Below, piece by piece: positions 20,426 to 31,895 of a stretch of 64,000 bases of DNA. The notes under the pieces are model-generated. The model was not told where the DNA came from, searched no databases, and was given only the letters and a program-made list of their open reading frames with translations. Source of the stretch: Brachionus plicatilis (Eukaryota; Rotifera; Eurotatoria; Ploima; Brachionidae). The translations under genes and the position numbers were made by a program. The first letter of the stretch is position 1. Each line of letters begins with the position of its first letter. The stretch covers positions 62,001-126,000 of the forward strand of contig QEOQ01000350.1 in NCBI GenBank assembly GCA_010279815.1, written 5' to 3'.

Positions 20426-22704
20426 CTAATTTTGATCTTCTAAGTGTTCTGCATTAACCTAGATTAAATTTGACCGTTTCAGCGTTCACTGATGTATTGT
20501 TGAACAACTAGTTTGTTTTATAGCCAGGCCAGTGTTCCGTGTTAAGACTTGATCATGCAGTTGTCAATTTCGATGGGAATAGATAATTTCTAAAATTGAA
20601 ATTTTTATCATTATCTTAACTGCATTGGATTAGTTCTAAAAAGCTAATTTTCTCAAGCAATTATCTAGTAACATATTGATCAATTCAAATTTTGTGTATT
20701 CTTAGGAGAGACAGAGAGAGAAGATAATTTTGTACAATGTAAATTAATTGTCTAGTTTTCCGTACGAACGAGTGCTTGGTTGAATTGGGTTTGAATTTGA
20801 AATTAGATTGTGATATCATTTGAAGCGTTGTAGTTTTGATTGATATTTGACAGCTAGACAATTTTGGTGTTTGAGTCCGCTTTTGATCGTGACAAATTTA
20901 ATTCTAATTAAACAAGAGCTTTAGAATATAATTCGATAAATGCAAAGATAACATTTGATTTCCGATTTGATTGAAATTTGAAACTTTGACCTTCACCATT
21001 TAGAAACAATTTTTGTGCGTTCTTTTTGTGAAGACAATTTTTTCGCCTCTCTTAGTTAAACAAAAATTTAATTTTTAATTGTTCTTTAGATTTTTTTGTC
21101 AGTTTTTTTTTTATTTTAATTTTTTTTTTATATTCTAAATGAACATTAGCTCGGTACAGATAAACAAATATAATTAAAAAAAATACGAGATCAAAATCAA
21201 AACTTATTTTAAATAAACTTGGAAATTTTATTCTAAAAAAATTGTTAAATTTTTTTTTGAATTATTATTCCTGGAATATAAATTAGAAATTTAATTTTTT
21301 TTAGTTCTATCATTATTTATAAATACTTTTTTTAATTATCAAATGTTATCCACGTAAAATGACATAAAAAGGGTTTTCTAAAAAAATTGCCGTAGTCCAA
21401 AACATTTTTGAAAATAAAAAAAATTTACTTTTAAAATTTGATTCAAAAATATATAGTGACTTCAATTCGAGCATTTTTTCCAAGACCTTCCTTTTCATCC
21501 ACCTGAAAAAAAAATTTATTCAACATGCAGAAATGAGACAAGAAAAGTTTTTAAAATTTATTAATGAATAATAATTTAATCCATGTGTGGAAATAAGTAA
21601 ATAAACTTATATAACATACAAAACCGATACGATGCCGTCCGGTCTTGTACCCAAACTACCGTTCCATAGGCACCACAAACAATTTAATTATTTATCAGTT
21701 CTATTTTTTTTTATTCTTACAAAAATTATTTAACTTTTTTTAGCCCTAAAATTTTGATTGTATATTTCTATCAGTGTTTTATCTCATTATGTGCAACGAG
21801 CTACCATAGGCGTCCTCTCATGTGGGACGCCTCCGCAAGCTAGTCTTGCTGTAGCTTTTTTTATAATAATTATAATAATAATTATATATTAAATGGCAAA
21901 CTAATTCTGACCAACTTGAGTGCGATTTGGCTTTATTTCTTTAAATTTTCAAAATTACTAATAAAAAAATTTAATGAGCTATAGAATTTAAATATAAATG
22001 AAAAAAAATTTTATACAAGCATGTTAAATATATAAGTTTATTATGTTTTATGTAAGATCTCATCTAGTTCCATAATGACTTGAATCACAGCACGAATTTG
22101 CTGTTTAACAAAAGTTAACGGTGATTGATTTTAGTGTTCAATAGATGCGACACTTTAAATCAATAATTAAATTTTATCCTATCAGACAGAAAGAGAGCCA
22201 TAAGTCTACCAGAAAACCGATTAAATTTTTTTACATTCATGTTTATATTCATCAAACTTTTACTATTTTCCATTTACCGATTGTTTAGATGGCTTAAATC
22301 TAAGACTCAGATTGACTGATTGAGTTTGCGTCAATTAAAACAAACTGTATTTAGAATAATTATTCTTTTGAACTAGAAAAAAAAAATGTTAAAAACACTT
22401 AGCTTGCTTCTTACTCTAAATTAATAGCTCGTTTTTTTGCACTTAATCACCAAAATTCAATTTTTTTGTGTCAATGAATAAACTTGGATTCCAATTTTGT
22501 TAAATTTGGATAATTTTAATAATATATATTTTTTTTTCAATATTGACCTTCGAATTTTAAACAAAAATTGAGACTAGTTTTTGCTATGTAGTTTATATGG
22601 AAGCTAGCCTGGTCCCCCCTTAGAGAAAAAAAAATAAAAAATTTTTACCCAAAAAACTTGAGCTGATTTTCGGAGAAAAATTTAAAAAAAAATTTAATTG
22701 AAAT
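20426..22704. other. Spacer, no supported gene
   Basis: A T2 tail lies at about 21132-21172. 21600-21860 contains a moderately G+C-rich patch (ACGATGCCGTCCGGTCTTG; TGTGGGACGCCTCCGCAAGC) that looks repeat-derived but matches nothing else in the window that I could see. Confidence 0.35.
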
Positions 22705-24000
22705 TTAATACTTAGAACAATTTATATATTTAATGTTCCTTCAGAATTAAAATATAAAAAAAAATAAAATAAAGTTAAATAAGATAAATTAAAAAAATAA
22801 ATTAAATTTAAAAAAGGATAAATAAGTCTAAGTAATAAAAAGAAAATTAAAGATTATAAGTTGAAATAGCTAGAGGTTAGACATGTTTAAATATTTGATA
22901 GTTCGGGAAAAAAAGAAGAATTATTATAATTAGTAATTACACCAGTCTGACGACCAGTGGAACAGAATGACTCAATCTTGTCTTGACATATCTCTCACTC
23001 AACTGAAAGAGTCGATTTGAAACTTATTGAAGGCCTTTTGGTGCATAATATTGGAAGTGGTATCATATTTTAGCTTCAATATAGGTCGAACTGCTGAATT
23101 TTGAATAATTTGTATTCTTTTGATGTTAGTTTCTGAGAATGAATTTAAGCAAGGAAAAGAATAATCTAAGATTGATACTTTCAAAGTTTTTGGAAAAATT
23201 ACCTAGTGTTTTTGGTTTTAGATCCCATTTTTTATTTAAGAGATATTTAATTATATTAAGCCTTGAATTACAGCGCTCTTTTAATTCATCCACTATTAGA
23301 TTTAAATGTAAATTTTGTGATCCCTAAGAATTTTCCCTCATTATTTAAATTGTTACCATTAATTTTAAGTCAAGATTGATTTTAACTTATGTTTTTTTTT
23401 TTTCCTAAAAGATCATGTAACATGACTTTTCAATATAAATTTTTATTTTCCATTTGAAAGCCATCTATCAACTTATTTTAGATACTTATTAATCATGTGG
23501 TCAACATTTTCTATCTTTTTGAAAATCACTTAGATGACCATTTAAATTTATTCTAAAAGATCTTAAATGCAGAAACGAACATAAAAAAAATAGAAAAATA
23601 AATTAACTTAAATTATATTTTTTATTTTTATTTTTTTTTATTAAATTTTAAATTGCCTACGAGGCTGAAATTAATAATAATAATAATAATAATTAATTAC
23701 AAAATATTCCTGACATGTTGGCTGAAAAGAAGGCACTACGCCGTTCGGAGCTGAACTATTCCCTCTAAATTATATATTAAATAAATAAATAAATGCAGAA
23801 AGGATCTTATCCAATAAATAATGTAAGGAGATAGATTAATTCTAAATAGCTTGTAAATAAGTCCATCATGCTAAACTCTATCAAAAGCTTTAGAAATGTC
23901 AAAATATAGACTACAGACTTTTTTCTTTCACCCAGTCTAGATTTTATACTCAAACAAATAGCATTGCATCCACAATCATCTTTCGATAAATTCAACACAT
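22705..24000 (-). mobile_element. Decayed LINE, 3' half, with a nested insertion
   Basis: On the minus strand the reverse-transcriptase order is recognisable: degraded palm (near 23860), WIRSFLH, then after an insertion RSFRINLNGHLSDF, YLK*VDRWLSNGK, KERCNSRLNIIKYLLNKKW, then ILDYSFPCLNS and IQIIQNSAVRPILKLKYD, ending SHSVPLVVRLV and a stop near 22939. About 190 bases later a T2 tail (TTCTGAAGGAACATTA) appears near 22752-22710, giving the element's 3' end. At least one frameshift (near 23175) and several stops make it inactive. Positions 23576-23790 are a younger insertion. Confidence 0.75.
23576..23790 (+). mobile_element. T3 retroposon nested in the LINE, 11-bp target duplication
   Basis: AAATGCAGAAA occurs at 23565-23575 and again at 23791-23801, flanking the insert. 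The insert ends with the T3 signature (TTGGCTGAAAAGAAGGC, CCCTCTAAATTATATATTAA, AAATAAATAAAT) and also holds a T1-like hairpin with an (AAT)n run at 23651-23693. Removing it rejoins the LINE sequence with the expected protein order (SFLH then RSFRINLNGH). Confidence 0.7.
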
Positions 24001-25214
24001 TGGAAATTAGTGACCAATTTCTAGCTGAGAAATGTAATTTGAAGAGCGCAATTAGTGAGCAAAAATTAATCGTTTAACAAAAAATATAAACATGCAATTA
24101 CATTTGAGCTTTTGGATCGATAATTGCACAAGCTTGATAAATTTCAATTATTGACCAAGTTGAGTTAAGCAAACTCCAGTGAGAAAATTACTCTCGCTAT
24201 GCTACACTACTTGTTTTTTAAATACATATTTCCAATCGATTGTTATCAGTGTTAAACAACTCTACCTTGAATAATTAAAAGAGATAAAATTTTTGTTCAA
24301 AATTTGAATGATGATTTTTCATTATGCAATAAAGGGCTTTTAGCACTTGGAACATATGCTAAACGCTTAAGTTATTAGGGTTCTATTTCAAACAAAAAGC
24401 CAGCAGTTAGCTACTCGTTTTGTCAGCTATTTCACTGCGAACAAATGCTTTTTTCCAAACATTTTGCGTACAGAAATAAATGGACTTAGAATGCCAAATA
24501 AATACTTATCAAGTAGCTGACCTGAACAGACATGGCTAATTTATCAAAGATTGAAAAAATACAAAAACTTCAGAAATTCAAAATGCATGCCAAATTAGAA
24601 ACAAAATGGGCACTTTGGAATATTTCAGGTGTGGAAAATTTAATTAGCCAGCAATTCAACAAGTGATTATTATCTCAAAATATTACATAGATACTAAAAA
24701 TTTTTATTTTTTTTTCTAATAAAGATATACAATTACATAACTGAATGCATTGATATTTACTCTAATTTTAAAATAATATTTCAGCTAAATATTGGATTTT
24801 TTTTTTGAGTTTTCTTTTTTATTTTCGAATTCAATAAAAATTACGAAACTGTTTGAAAATTAAAACAATTTTTTTATAAATATTTTTTTTACTATGTAAA
24901 TTAAATTTATTTTAAAAAAAAATTTTCTTTAAAATTAGTACTTACATTAAATAAAATCTTTAATTTAATTTTATTTTTTTGCAATCTTATTCTTAATCGA
25001 AATTAATTAATCTTTATTCAATTTTTTATGGTGAAATTACATGAAGGCTGAAAAAAAGAAGTGATCCGTTCTGTGCAGCCTGGTGACCTCCCCTAAAATT
25101 ATATTTAAAAAAATTAAATAAAATCTAAAAATTATTTTATTTTAATGGAACGTAGTTTTCTAAATCAACAATTAAAATAGAGAATAATTTTGTATTCATT
25201 GATACAACAAATTC
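24001..25214. other. Spacer with a T3 tail at about 25030-25116
   Basis: The T3 copy reads ATGAAGGCTGAAAAAAAGAA and ends CCTAAAATTATATTT then an A/T-rich tail. The remaining sequence shows no gene. Confidence 0.4.
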
Positions 25215-25242
25215 AATTCGAATGTCCTTTATTAATTTCTTT

Positions 25243-25579
25243 GAGCAAACAAGCTTTTTTCTAAATTTATCACCACAAGGCAAAGCCATGAAATAATAGC
25301 TCAGGAGATCCAGGACTTTCTGCTTCAAAACTCCTCCAGAAACAATTTAAAGTACAAAACACCCTTTGATTCAATCATTAACACGCCAAATTCTTAGCAA
25401 AAATTTAATTTAACAATTTATATATTATCTAGATATTAATTATACACATATAATTAATACATATCTTAATCATATTGCAACCATGTGGGCTGAAAAGAAG
25501 GCTCTGCCATTTGGAACTGCCCTGAAAAAAAACTTTTCCTAAATTATTTTTTTAATAAATAAATAAATACAATAAATTT
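25243..25579 (+). mobile_element. 5'-truncated T3 retroposon with 28-bp target duplication
   Basis: A 28-bp direct repeat starting AATTCGAATGTCCTTTATTA occurs exactly at 25215-25242 and 25580-25607. The 337-bp insert begins in frame with a protein tail (25245-25397) and ends with the T3 3' region and AAATAAATAAATAC. This is a clean target-primed retroposition event and shows that T3 belongs to a protein-coding non-LTR-type element. Confidence 0.85.
25245..25397 (+). pseudogene. C-terminal fragment of the T3 retroelement protein
   Basis: Fifty codons and a stop: begins ANKLFSKFITTRQSHE, continues IIAQEIQDFLLQNSSRN, ends SIINTPNS. The related copy near 27020 reads PEIQEYLFRTIYIINL in the matching place, so the segment is conserved as protein. 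I cannot name the domain; by position it is the end of the element's last open reading frame. Confidence 0.55.
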
Positions 25580-26078
25580 AATTCGAATGTCCTTTATTAA
25601 TTTCTTTTATGCTTTTCCATAAAGAAGGTTAATTAATTAACATGCATGACAGACTTTTTAAAGCTTAATCTTGTTAAAAGTTGTCTTATCTCAATTTGAG
25701 GGACAAATTACATTTTTTTCATGAGTCTGGTCAAATCAGTGAAACTAAATTGTTTTGGACACTTGAGAATGTGCACAAATGATCTGTAAACAATCAATAT
25801 TTAAATCATCTGATAATAAAAAAAAAATATATAGACAAAATGTGATAGGAAAATAGAATAAAAATGGTTATTTTTGATCAAAGAAATTAAAACGTGAAAG
25901 ATCACTTTTTTCCATTTAGACCATTTATAACTTTTAAGATTTAACACGAATAAATAACATTGTCGAGTCATGATATTCAAGAACAATAAATGATACTACA
26001 CACAATTAAACCAAAAATATAGCTGCTTGAATTAGTTAGACTAGATCAAAAATTCATGGAAACAAATTTCTTATTTAC

Positions 26079-26621
26079 GGCATCTTGAAGTTGATGATCA
26101 ATTCAAAATATCATTTCAATTCAAAGAGTTTATCTTTAGATATTAGACTAAATCTTTGATTTAATTTAAATAATTGTAATGTAACATGCTTTACATGCAA
26201 TGTAGATTTAGAAAATACAAAAAAATTTAAAAACATTTTCTCAATTCAATGATAAAATCGATTTTCAATTTAGTTAACTGTTTTTTTGAAAGTTTAAGTT
26301 TCATTTTATTACTAATTTTGAATTTTTTATTTGAATTTATTTTTTGAATTTAATTGTGAATGCTAAAACAAATACTTTTGAAACTAAAAATTTCAAATAA
26401 ACTTTACAAAAAATCAATTAATACATTTAAATATTAAATTAGATTATCAATGGACTGAGAAAATGTTTTTTCAATTTTTTTGTATTTTCTAAATCTACAT
26501 TGCATGTAAAGCAAGTTACATTACAATTATTTAAATTAAATCAAAGATTTAGTCTAATATCTAAAGATAAACTCTTTGAATTGAAATGATATTTCGAATT
26601 GATCATCAACTTCAAGATGCC
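26079..26621. mobile_element. MITE copy 2 with perfect 8-bp target duplication
   Basis: A 543-bp element. The left tip GGCATCTTGAAGTTGATGAT mirrors the right tip ATCATCAACTTCAAGATGCC, and the arms pair for well over 100 bases. TTATTTAC lies immediately outside both ends (26071-26078 and 26622-26629). Same family as 12718-13261, with matching internal words (GTAATGTAACATGCTTTACA). Non-coding, so non-autonomous. Confidence 0.88.
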
Positions 26622-26629
26622 TTATTTAC

Positions 26630-29600
26630 TCATAATAAAATTAAATAAGTACGTAAGTAAAGTAAGGAAAAAATAAAATTCCAACCATTAAATTAACTAA
26701 CGATTTAATTAAATTTTTTCAATTAACAATTTCCCTAATAAAATTAAATTTTTCTCTTATTTAAAGTATTGTCCCCAAATAAACTAAAGTCAAAAGATAA
26801 AAAATTATGATATGTCACTCATAAGATCATTATTTTATTACTGTTTTATATCCTTCAATCGGGTAACCAAAAAATAAAATTCCAGATTCCTAAAATGCAA
26901 AATCCGGTCCTGAAAATCATCAAATATTTTCCAATAAAGACAAGTACCATAACAATCTTCAAAGAGCTAAGAATCAATCTGATCGATGACAAAGAAAAAA
27001 AAATATTTTTAAAATTTATTACCACAACCTGAGATCCAGGAATATCTGTTTCGAACCATCTACATAATCAACTTGAACTTCAACTGATACCAAATTATTA
27101 AGATTGTTGACATGAGGACTGAAAAGATGGACTTTTCCAAAATTATTACATTTAAAAGGTTTGATTTGTTTTGATAGAACTTAATGAAATAAATGAGTCA
27201 ACTATATCTACTTAAGACTAAATAAAAAAAAAATCTCTATCACCTTGAATATTTATTTTTTTTGTTTAGGGGAGGCGAAAAATTATTATGGAATAAACTT
27301 TTCAGAAATATCATTAACAAATAATAAATATTACACCGATGATAGGATATTATATCATTTGTTTAATATTCGAGATTGCTCTCCAAGGTGGTATAAATTT
27401 TCTGGCCTAGTTGGTCTACAACCCGGTCAGTAGATCTCATCTTCTAAAACAATGAGCCAATGCAAATATAAATCTAAATAGTCGGGTCATACAAAAATTA
27501 AAACAATTCAATCAAGCAGTAGCTGTCTTCGCCATAGATATTCAACTATTATTATAAAAGATTTGCCTAATCATGAATTAAAAAAATAACCTAATTTTTT
27601 CTTGCCAATTTTTAGACTTAATTTATATAACTTGATTTTGATAAAATTTTTATGATTTGTTGATTATGCTTTTTATTGGGACTTGGTTAAAAATCAAAAA
27701 AATAAATAGAAAAAAATCTTTTAAACCGAAATTTGTTCAAAGATAAGAATCTAATGAAACTTAAACAAATTGGTTTATTTATAAGATTTATAAATCACAT
27801 GGAATTTGAATTATAATCAACTAGCGATAGTCTAGAGCACTTGTTTTCTCTTAATCACACTCGTAAAATTCAATTAAAAAATAAATTAAAGCAAAGTTTT
27901 TAATTTATTAACAAAAGTGAGGGAAAAAAAATTATTTAAAAAAAAATCAAAATTAATGATCTTTAACCAGGTCAGCGTGGACAGATCTGAATTTTGTTCT
28001 TTGTCACTTTTTAATTATTATTCTTCTCGAATGCCAGCATCATAAGACATAGGAAATATTTGCTCAACAAGATGAAAACTTATTTCTGAAATACCAAAAT
28101 TGTCTCTGTAATTTGAATCACCTAAATTTAGCTTCGACAAATATTCTGTTTAATAAATAAATTGAAAAACATTATTTTTGGATTTTTTTAAAAAAAGGTT
28201 AGATAATAATAATTTATCTCCAGGGTGATGAAAAAAAACAAAAAATTTTCTGATGTTATTTTCAGTTTTTAACTCTAAAAATTTATTTATTTATTCAATT
28301 ATCGCCAATTCTGGCGATGTAATTTAAATTGAAAAAAAAAAATTATAAAATTAAATCTATAAAATCTTTTGTTACTTTGTTTTCTCTAAAAATGGCTAAA
28401 ATTGAGTATCAAAAAAAAAACAGAGTCCTTTTTTTTTTAAATTTTAGCAAAATGAAATAAATAATTGATAAATTCAAAAAATCAATTTTGTCCTTTCAGA
28501 AAAACAAGCTAAATTTTTTCATTTTTGTTCACGATAAAAAAACAAGAATCTAAAAAAAAAATTTTCTCTCTTTTGATAAACTTTTGATGTTTAAGCTTTA
28601 AAAAAAAAAACTGTTTTTAGATGACCATATCGGAATTAAGTGCTGACCTAAAAAAAAAAGAAAGCTTAGTTTTTGTAAAGCTATTTTTTACAAAATTTAA
28701 CTTTTTCTTCAGGGAGATCACTTGAATAAAATTAAAAATAAAATTTATTATGTCTATATAAAATTTTTAAAATAATTAAATAATTGCTTTGATGGCTCAC
28801 CATAATCGATTGTAGCAAAAAATTCAAAAAAAAAAAAATAATCTCAATCTATTTAAAACAAAAGTTTGGGCTCAAGGATTTACTTTGCGTTTTATTCATT
28901 CGGGAATTAGCCGAGCAATTGGTAATCTTTCCAAGTCCTAAATCCTAGCCAAAATGGACCGATTAGGCACACATTGAATGTGGGCCGGGATTTAAAGGGT
29001 TAACTCAAATTACCCGCACCATCATCTAAAGATTAGTGTGAATAATTGCCACAAGCATTTTTTGAAAATAAAAAAAAGAGAGAAAAAAACAGAATATTGT
29101 TTTTTCTAAGTATTGAATCATCCTAATCCTTTTCGATTAATAATTAACACAGTCAACAAAATTGTTATCCAATACTTGTTTCAGCTCGTACAGATTCAAT
29201 GGGGCAAACTAATAAGATTAATAGATTAGTTATAAATATCAAGATATTTTATTACTCTAGGGCCAACAAAAAAATTTAATTTTTCAAAGGCCAACAAAAT
29301 CAATTAATCGAAAATCAATAAATTAAGATAAAAATAAAAACTTACGACCAACAACAACAACAACAAAATAAACAAGACCCTTGGAACAGAATTTTGATTA
29401 TTTTCGACTCAAGTGCTTGTTAGCTTATCAAATGGATGCTTGTGTCTTTGGGCTCTACTTGAGAGATAAGTGTTTGAAAATTAGACAGAAATTTACCTTT
29501 AGAGAAAGGACAAATTTGTTGAGTTTCTAGCTTGGATCTCAATTTGGCCGTCAAGTATATGCCTATTACTAGTCTAATGGATTTATTACCCAGAATAGAA

Positions 29601-30552
29601 TTATGTCCTTTGAGCGAGACGAGATTTCAATTAGATTAAAAAAAAAGTCTAATCTCGAACGAGGGGTTATCTGACTCAATTAAACCATGCCTTAACAATT
29701 TACGATTGAAATTCAAATATTAGATTTTTTTTTCTTTTTTTTTTAATTTTTACTTCAATACAAAAATTTTTTTTTTTCGTAATGTCATCAACATTTGAAG
29801 GTTTTTTAGCAAATAAAATAAAGAAAAAAAAAGAATTTGGAAAAAGTTAGCTTTCATGAGAATCTAGCTTCCTCAATTTATGATCAAATATGAGATGTAG
29901 ATAATCAAAATAAAGCTCATCAGCTAAATTTTTTAAATCTTTTTACAGACTGAAAAAAAACTAAGTATTACCAAAGTTATGGTCATTTTAAATTTCTGAG
30001 TTCTTTTAGAAAGACTTAGCTCACTCAATTTTGGTCCAAATTGAATGTAAACGGTACCAAATTGAAGCTTAAGAACTACCGAGTATCCTGTTTTTTACAG
30101 AATCAAAAAAAAAATTTTGTAATTTTATCAGCATTTGGCGGTTTTTTGAATAGATTATTTACTAGTGGCCAGTGCTGGTCTAAACAATCACAAAAAAAAA
30201 TTATAATTTTAAATTCATTCTAAATTTATTATGCTCTATTCAAAATTTTATTTCTCAAGTGATCCAACAAAAAAAAAAAATATTTTTCATCTGTTTGTCT
30301 TGTAACATTTTCAAAACAACTTATCACGGGGCTGAAAGGGAGGTTAATTACCATTCCAAGCTTCCCGAGGTCCTTCCCAAACTATTATTCTAATAAAAAA
30401 AAAATGCCTCACAACAAAATTGAATAGCTATTAGATTAATTGCTCAAAGTCTAAAGTAGGTTGACGGTCATTGTGGAAAATACTAATAATCAATCACTTG
30501 GCGCTCTAAATACATAATAAAAGCCTTGCCATGTCTGCAGTGTCGCTTCAGT
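26630..30552. other. Gene-free spacer with retroposon tails
   Basis: A divergent T3 copy lies at about 27010-27160, a minus-strand T1 hairpin tail at about 28281-28330 (TCGCCAATTCTGGCGA), and a T3 tail at about 30324-30395 (GGGCTGAAAGGGAGG). A 62-codon frame at 27245-27433 is not convincing. No supported gene. Confidence 0.4.
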
Positions 30553-30966
30553 TTAATTAAAAGCGTTGTTGAGTCTAATTGCGCAAGCACAATTAAATTT
30601 GAATTTGGGCGGTAACAGCATTTGATTCTCACAGCTGAAATCGTCGAGATTTTCTTTTAATTTAAGGCTTGTGTTGGAATTAATTGGCGTAAAATGCCAA
30701 ACACCACTGAGACCCAATCTGGTTGATTTGAACAACTGCTCGCTGGATCGCAACTCTTGCATGAACAACTCGTTCAATTGAGTTTGATGGATCAATGATG
30801 CCTTATCTGTTGTTTGCACTGGATGCCTAAGTCCGCCGAAAGTTAGCAAACACTGAGTCGTGTTAGAATTTGAATTTTCTGCTTTAAAGTGGTCATACAT
30901 TTTACCGATGTTGAAGATTGCATTTTGAGCAGCGATCAGATAAAATAAATATTGTTGTTTGAACAT
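30553..30966 (-). CDS. Unrecognised 137-codon reading frame
   Basis: One of the few long frames outside the main genes, with richer base content and varied residues. Residues 1-20 are hydrophobic/aromatic (QQYLFYLIAAQNAIFNIGKM). The middle contains CLLTFGGLRHPVQTTDK, and the C-terminus has ENQMLLPPKFKFNCACAIR. The frame stays open upstream of the first ATG for about 40 more codons, so it may be the last exon of a spliced gene whose earlier exons I could not place. No family recognised and no clear poly(A) signal found. Confidence 0.4.
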   Translation of the reverse strand: MFKQQYLFYLIAAQNAIFNIGKMYDHFKAENSNSNTTQCLLTFGGLRHPVQTTDKASLIHQTQLNELFMQELRSSEQLFKSTRLGLSGVWHFTPINSNTSLKLKENLDDFSCENQMLLPPKFKFNCACAIRLNNAFN

Positions 30967-31034
30967 GTTTTGATCTTTTGGTAAACTTCTAGCTGCTGGA
31001 CACTCGGATTCGTGTGTAGATTTTTTGGGGCCAT

Positions 31035-31559
31035 TTTTAAGAAAAAATATTGAAAGCTTAAGAATTGCTTGACATTTAGATCAAAGCTGAGATAAACATG
31101 ATACTGCTCTCTGAAATTAAGTTGTTGTAAATTGTTGATTTTAAATTGTTCATTTAATTATGAATGAAGTCACAGTGAGATTTTTTTCTGATGCCCACAA
31201 TTACAAACTAAAATCTTTGAGAGAAACTTTGTTGTTTGTTTTGTTTTTTTTTCCAGATCGAGTCAATATTTATTTTGCCCTATTCAACAACAAAAAATAC
31301 TACCTAACTCTATTTCTTCTTTTTTTTCCTGAAAAATTAAACATTTAAAATTGTGTATCCTGAAACTCTCTTTTTGATTATATCTAATTCCTTTTTAATT
31401 TTTTTTTTCTTATTTAAATTTATTTTACTTTATTATTTTTAATCGGAAGCAGCATTAGCTCGATAAGAAAACAAATAGATAAAATAAAGAATAAAAAATT
31501 ATAGAATTAAGTACAAATTGGAACTGGTGTATCTTGAAAAAATTTAAATTCATTTTTTT
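31035..31559. other. Spacer with a T2 tail at about 31439-31490
   Basis: TCGGAAGCAGCATTAGCTCG with an AAATAGATAAAATAAA tail. No other supported feature. Confidence 0.4.
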
Positions 31560-31895
31560 ATGAGCTACCATATTTCCATGCACCGCATGCTCTAAAGATG
31601 TGTTTTCAAACCATGATTCCACATTTAATCAAGTTTTTTAAGTTTAATGCCGCATTAAAGCTTGAGATTTTTGTGGAAAAAAAAATATTTTTTTGAATTT
31701 TACATTTTATCCATAGCGCTAGAAATTTAAATCAAAGAAAAATTGGAAAAAAATTAAAATTATTATTATTTTTAACAAAAATCTCAACCTCTAATGCCGC
31801 ATTATACTTAAAAAACTTGATTCTAATGTGGAATCAAGATTTGAAAATACATCTTTAGAGCATGTGGTGTAAGTTATAGGGAATGGGGTAATTTA
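31560..31895. mobile_element. Inverted-repeat (foldback) element, about 335 bp
   Basis: The left arm words CATGCTCTAAAGATGTGTTT, TGATTCCACATT and AATCAAGTTTTTTAAG reappear in reverse complement in the right arm (ATACATCTTTAGAGCATG, AATGTGGAATCA). Arms are about 110 bp with several mismatches around a 100-base A/T-rich middle. MITE-like; no target duplication resolved. Confidence 0.6.

Noticed and set aside
27245..27433. 62-codon plus-strand frame with a C-terminal Trp/Gly/Pro-containing stretch
   Set aside because: No recognisable family, splice context or flanking gene; it lies among retroposon tails and may be element-derived.
30964..31034. Upstream ATG (MAPKNLHTNPSVQQ...) as start of the 30553 frame
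   Set aside because: Counting the A run shows it is out of frame with the 137-codon frame and reaches a stop soon after.
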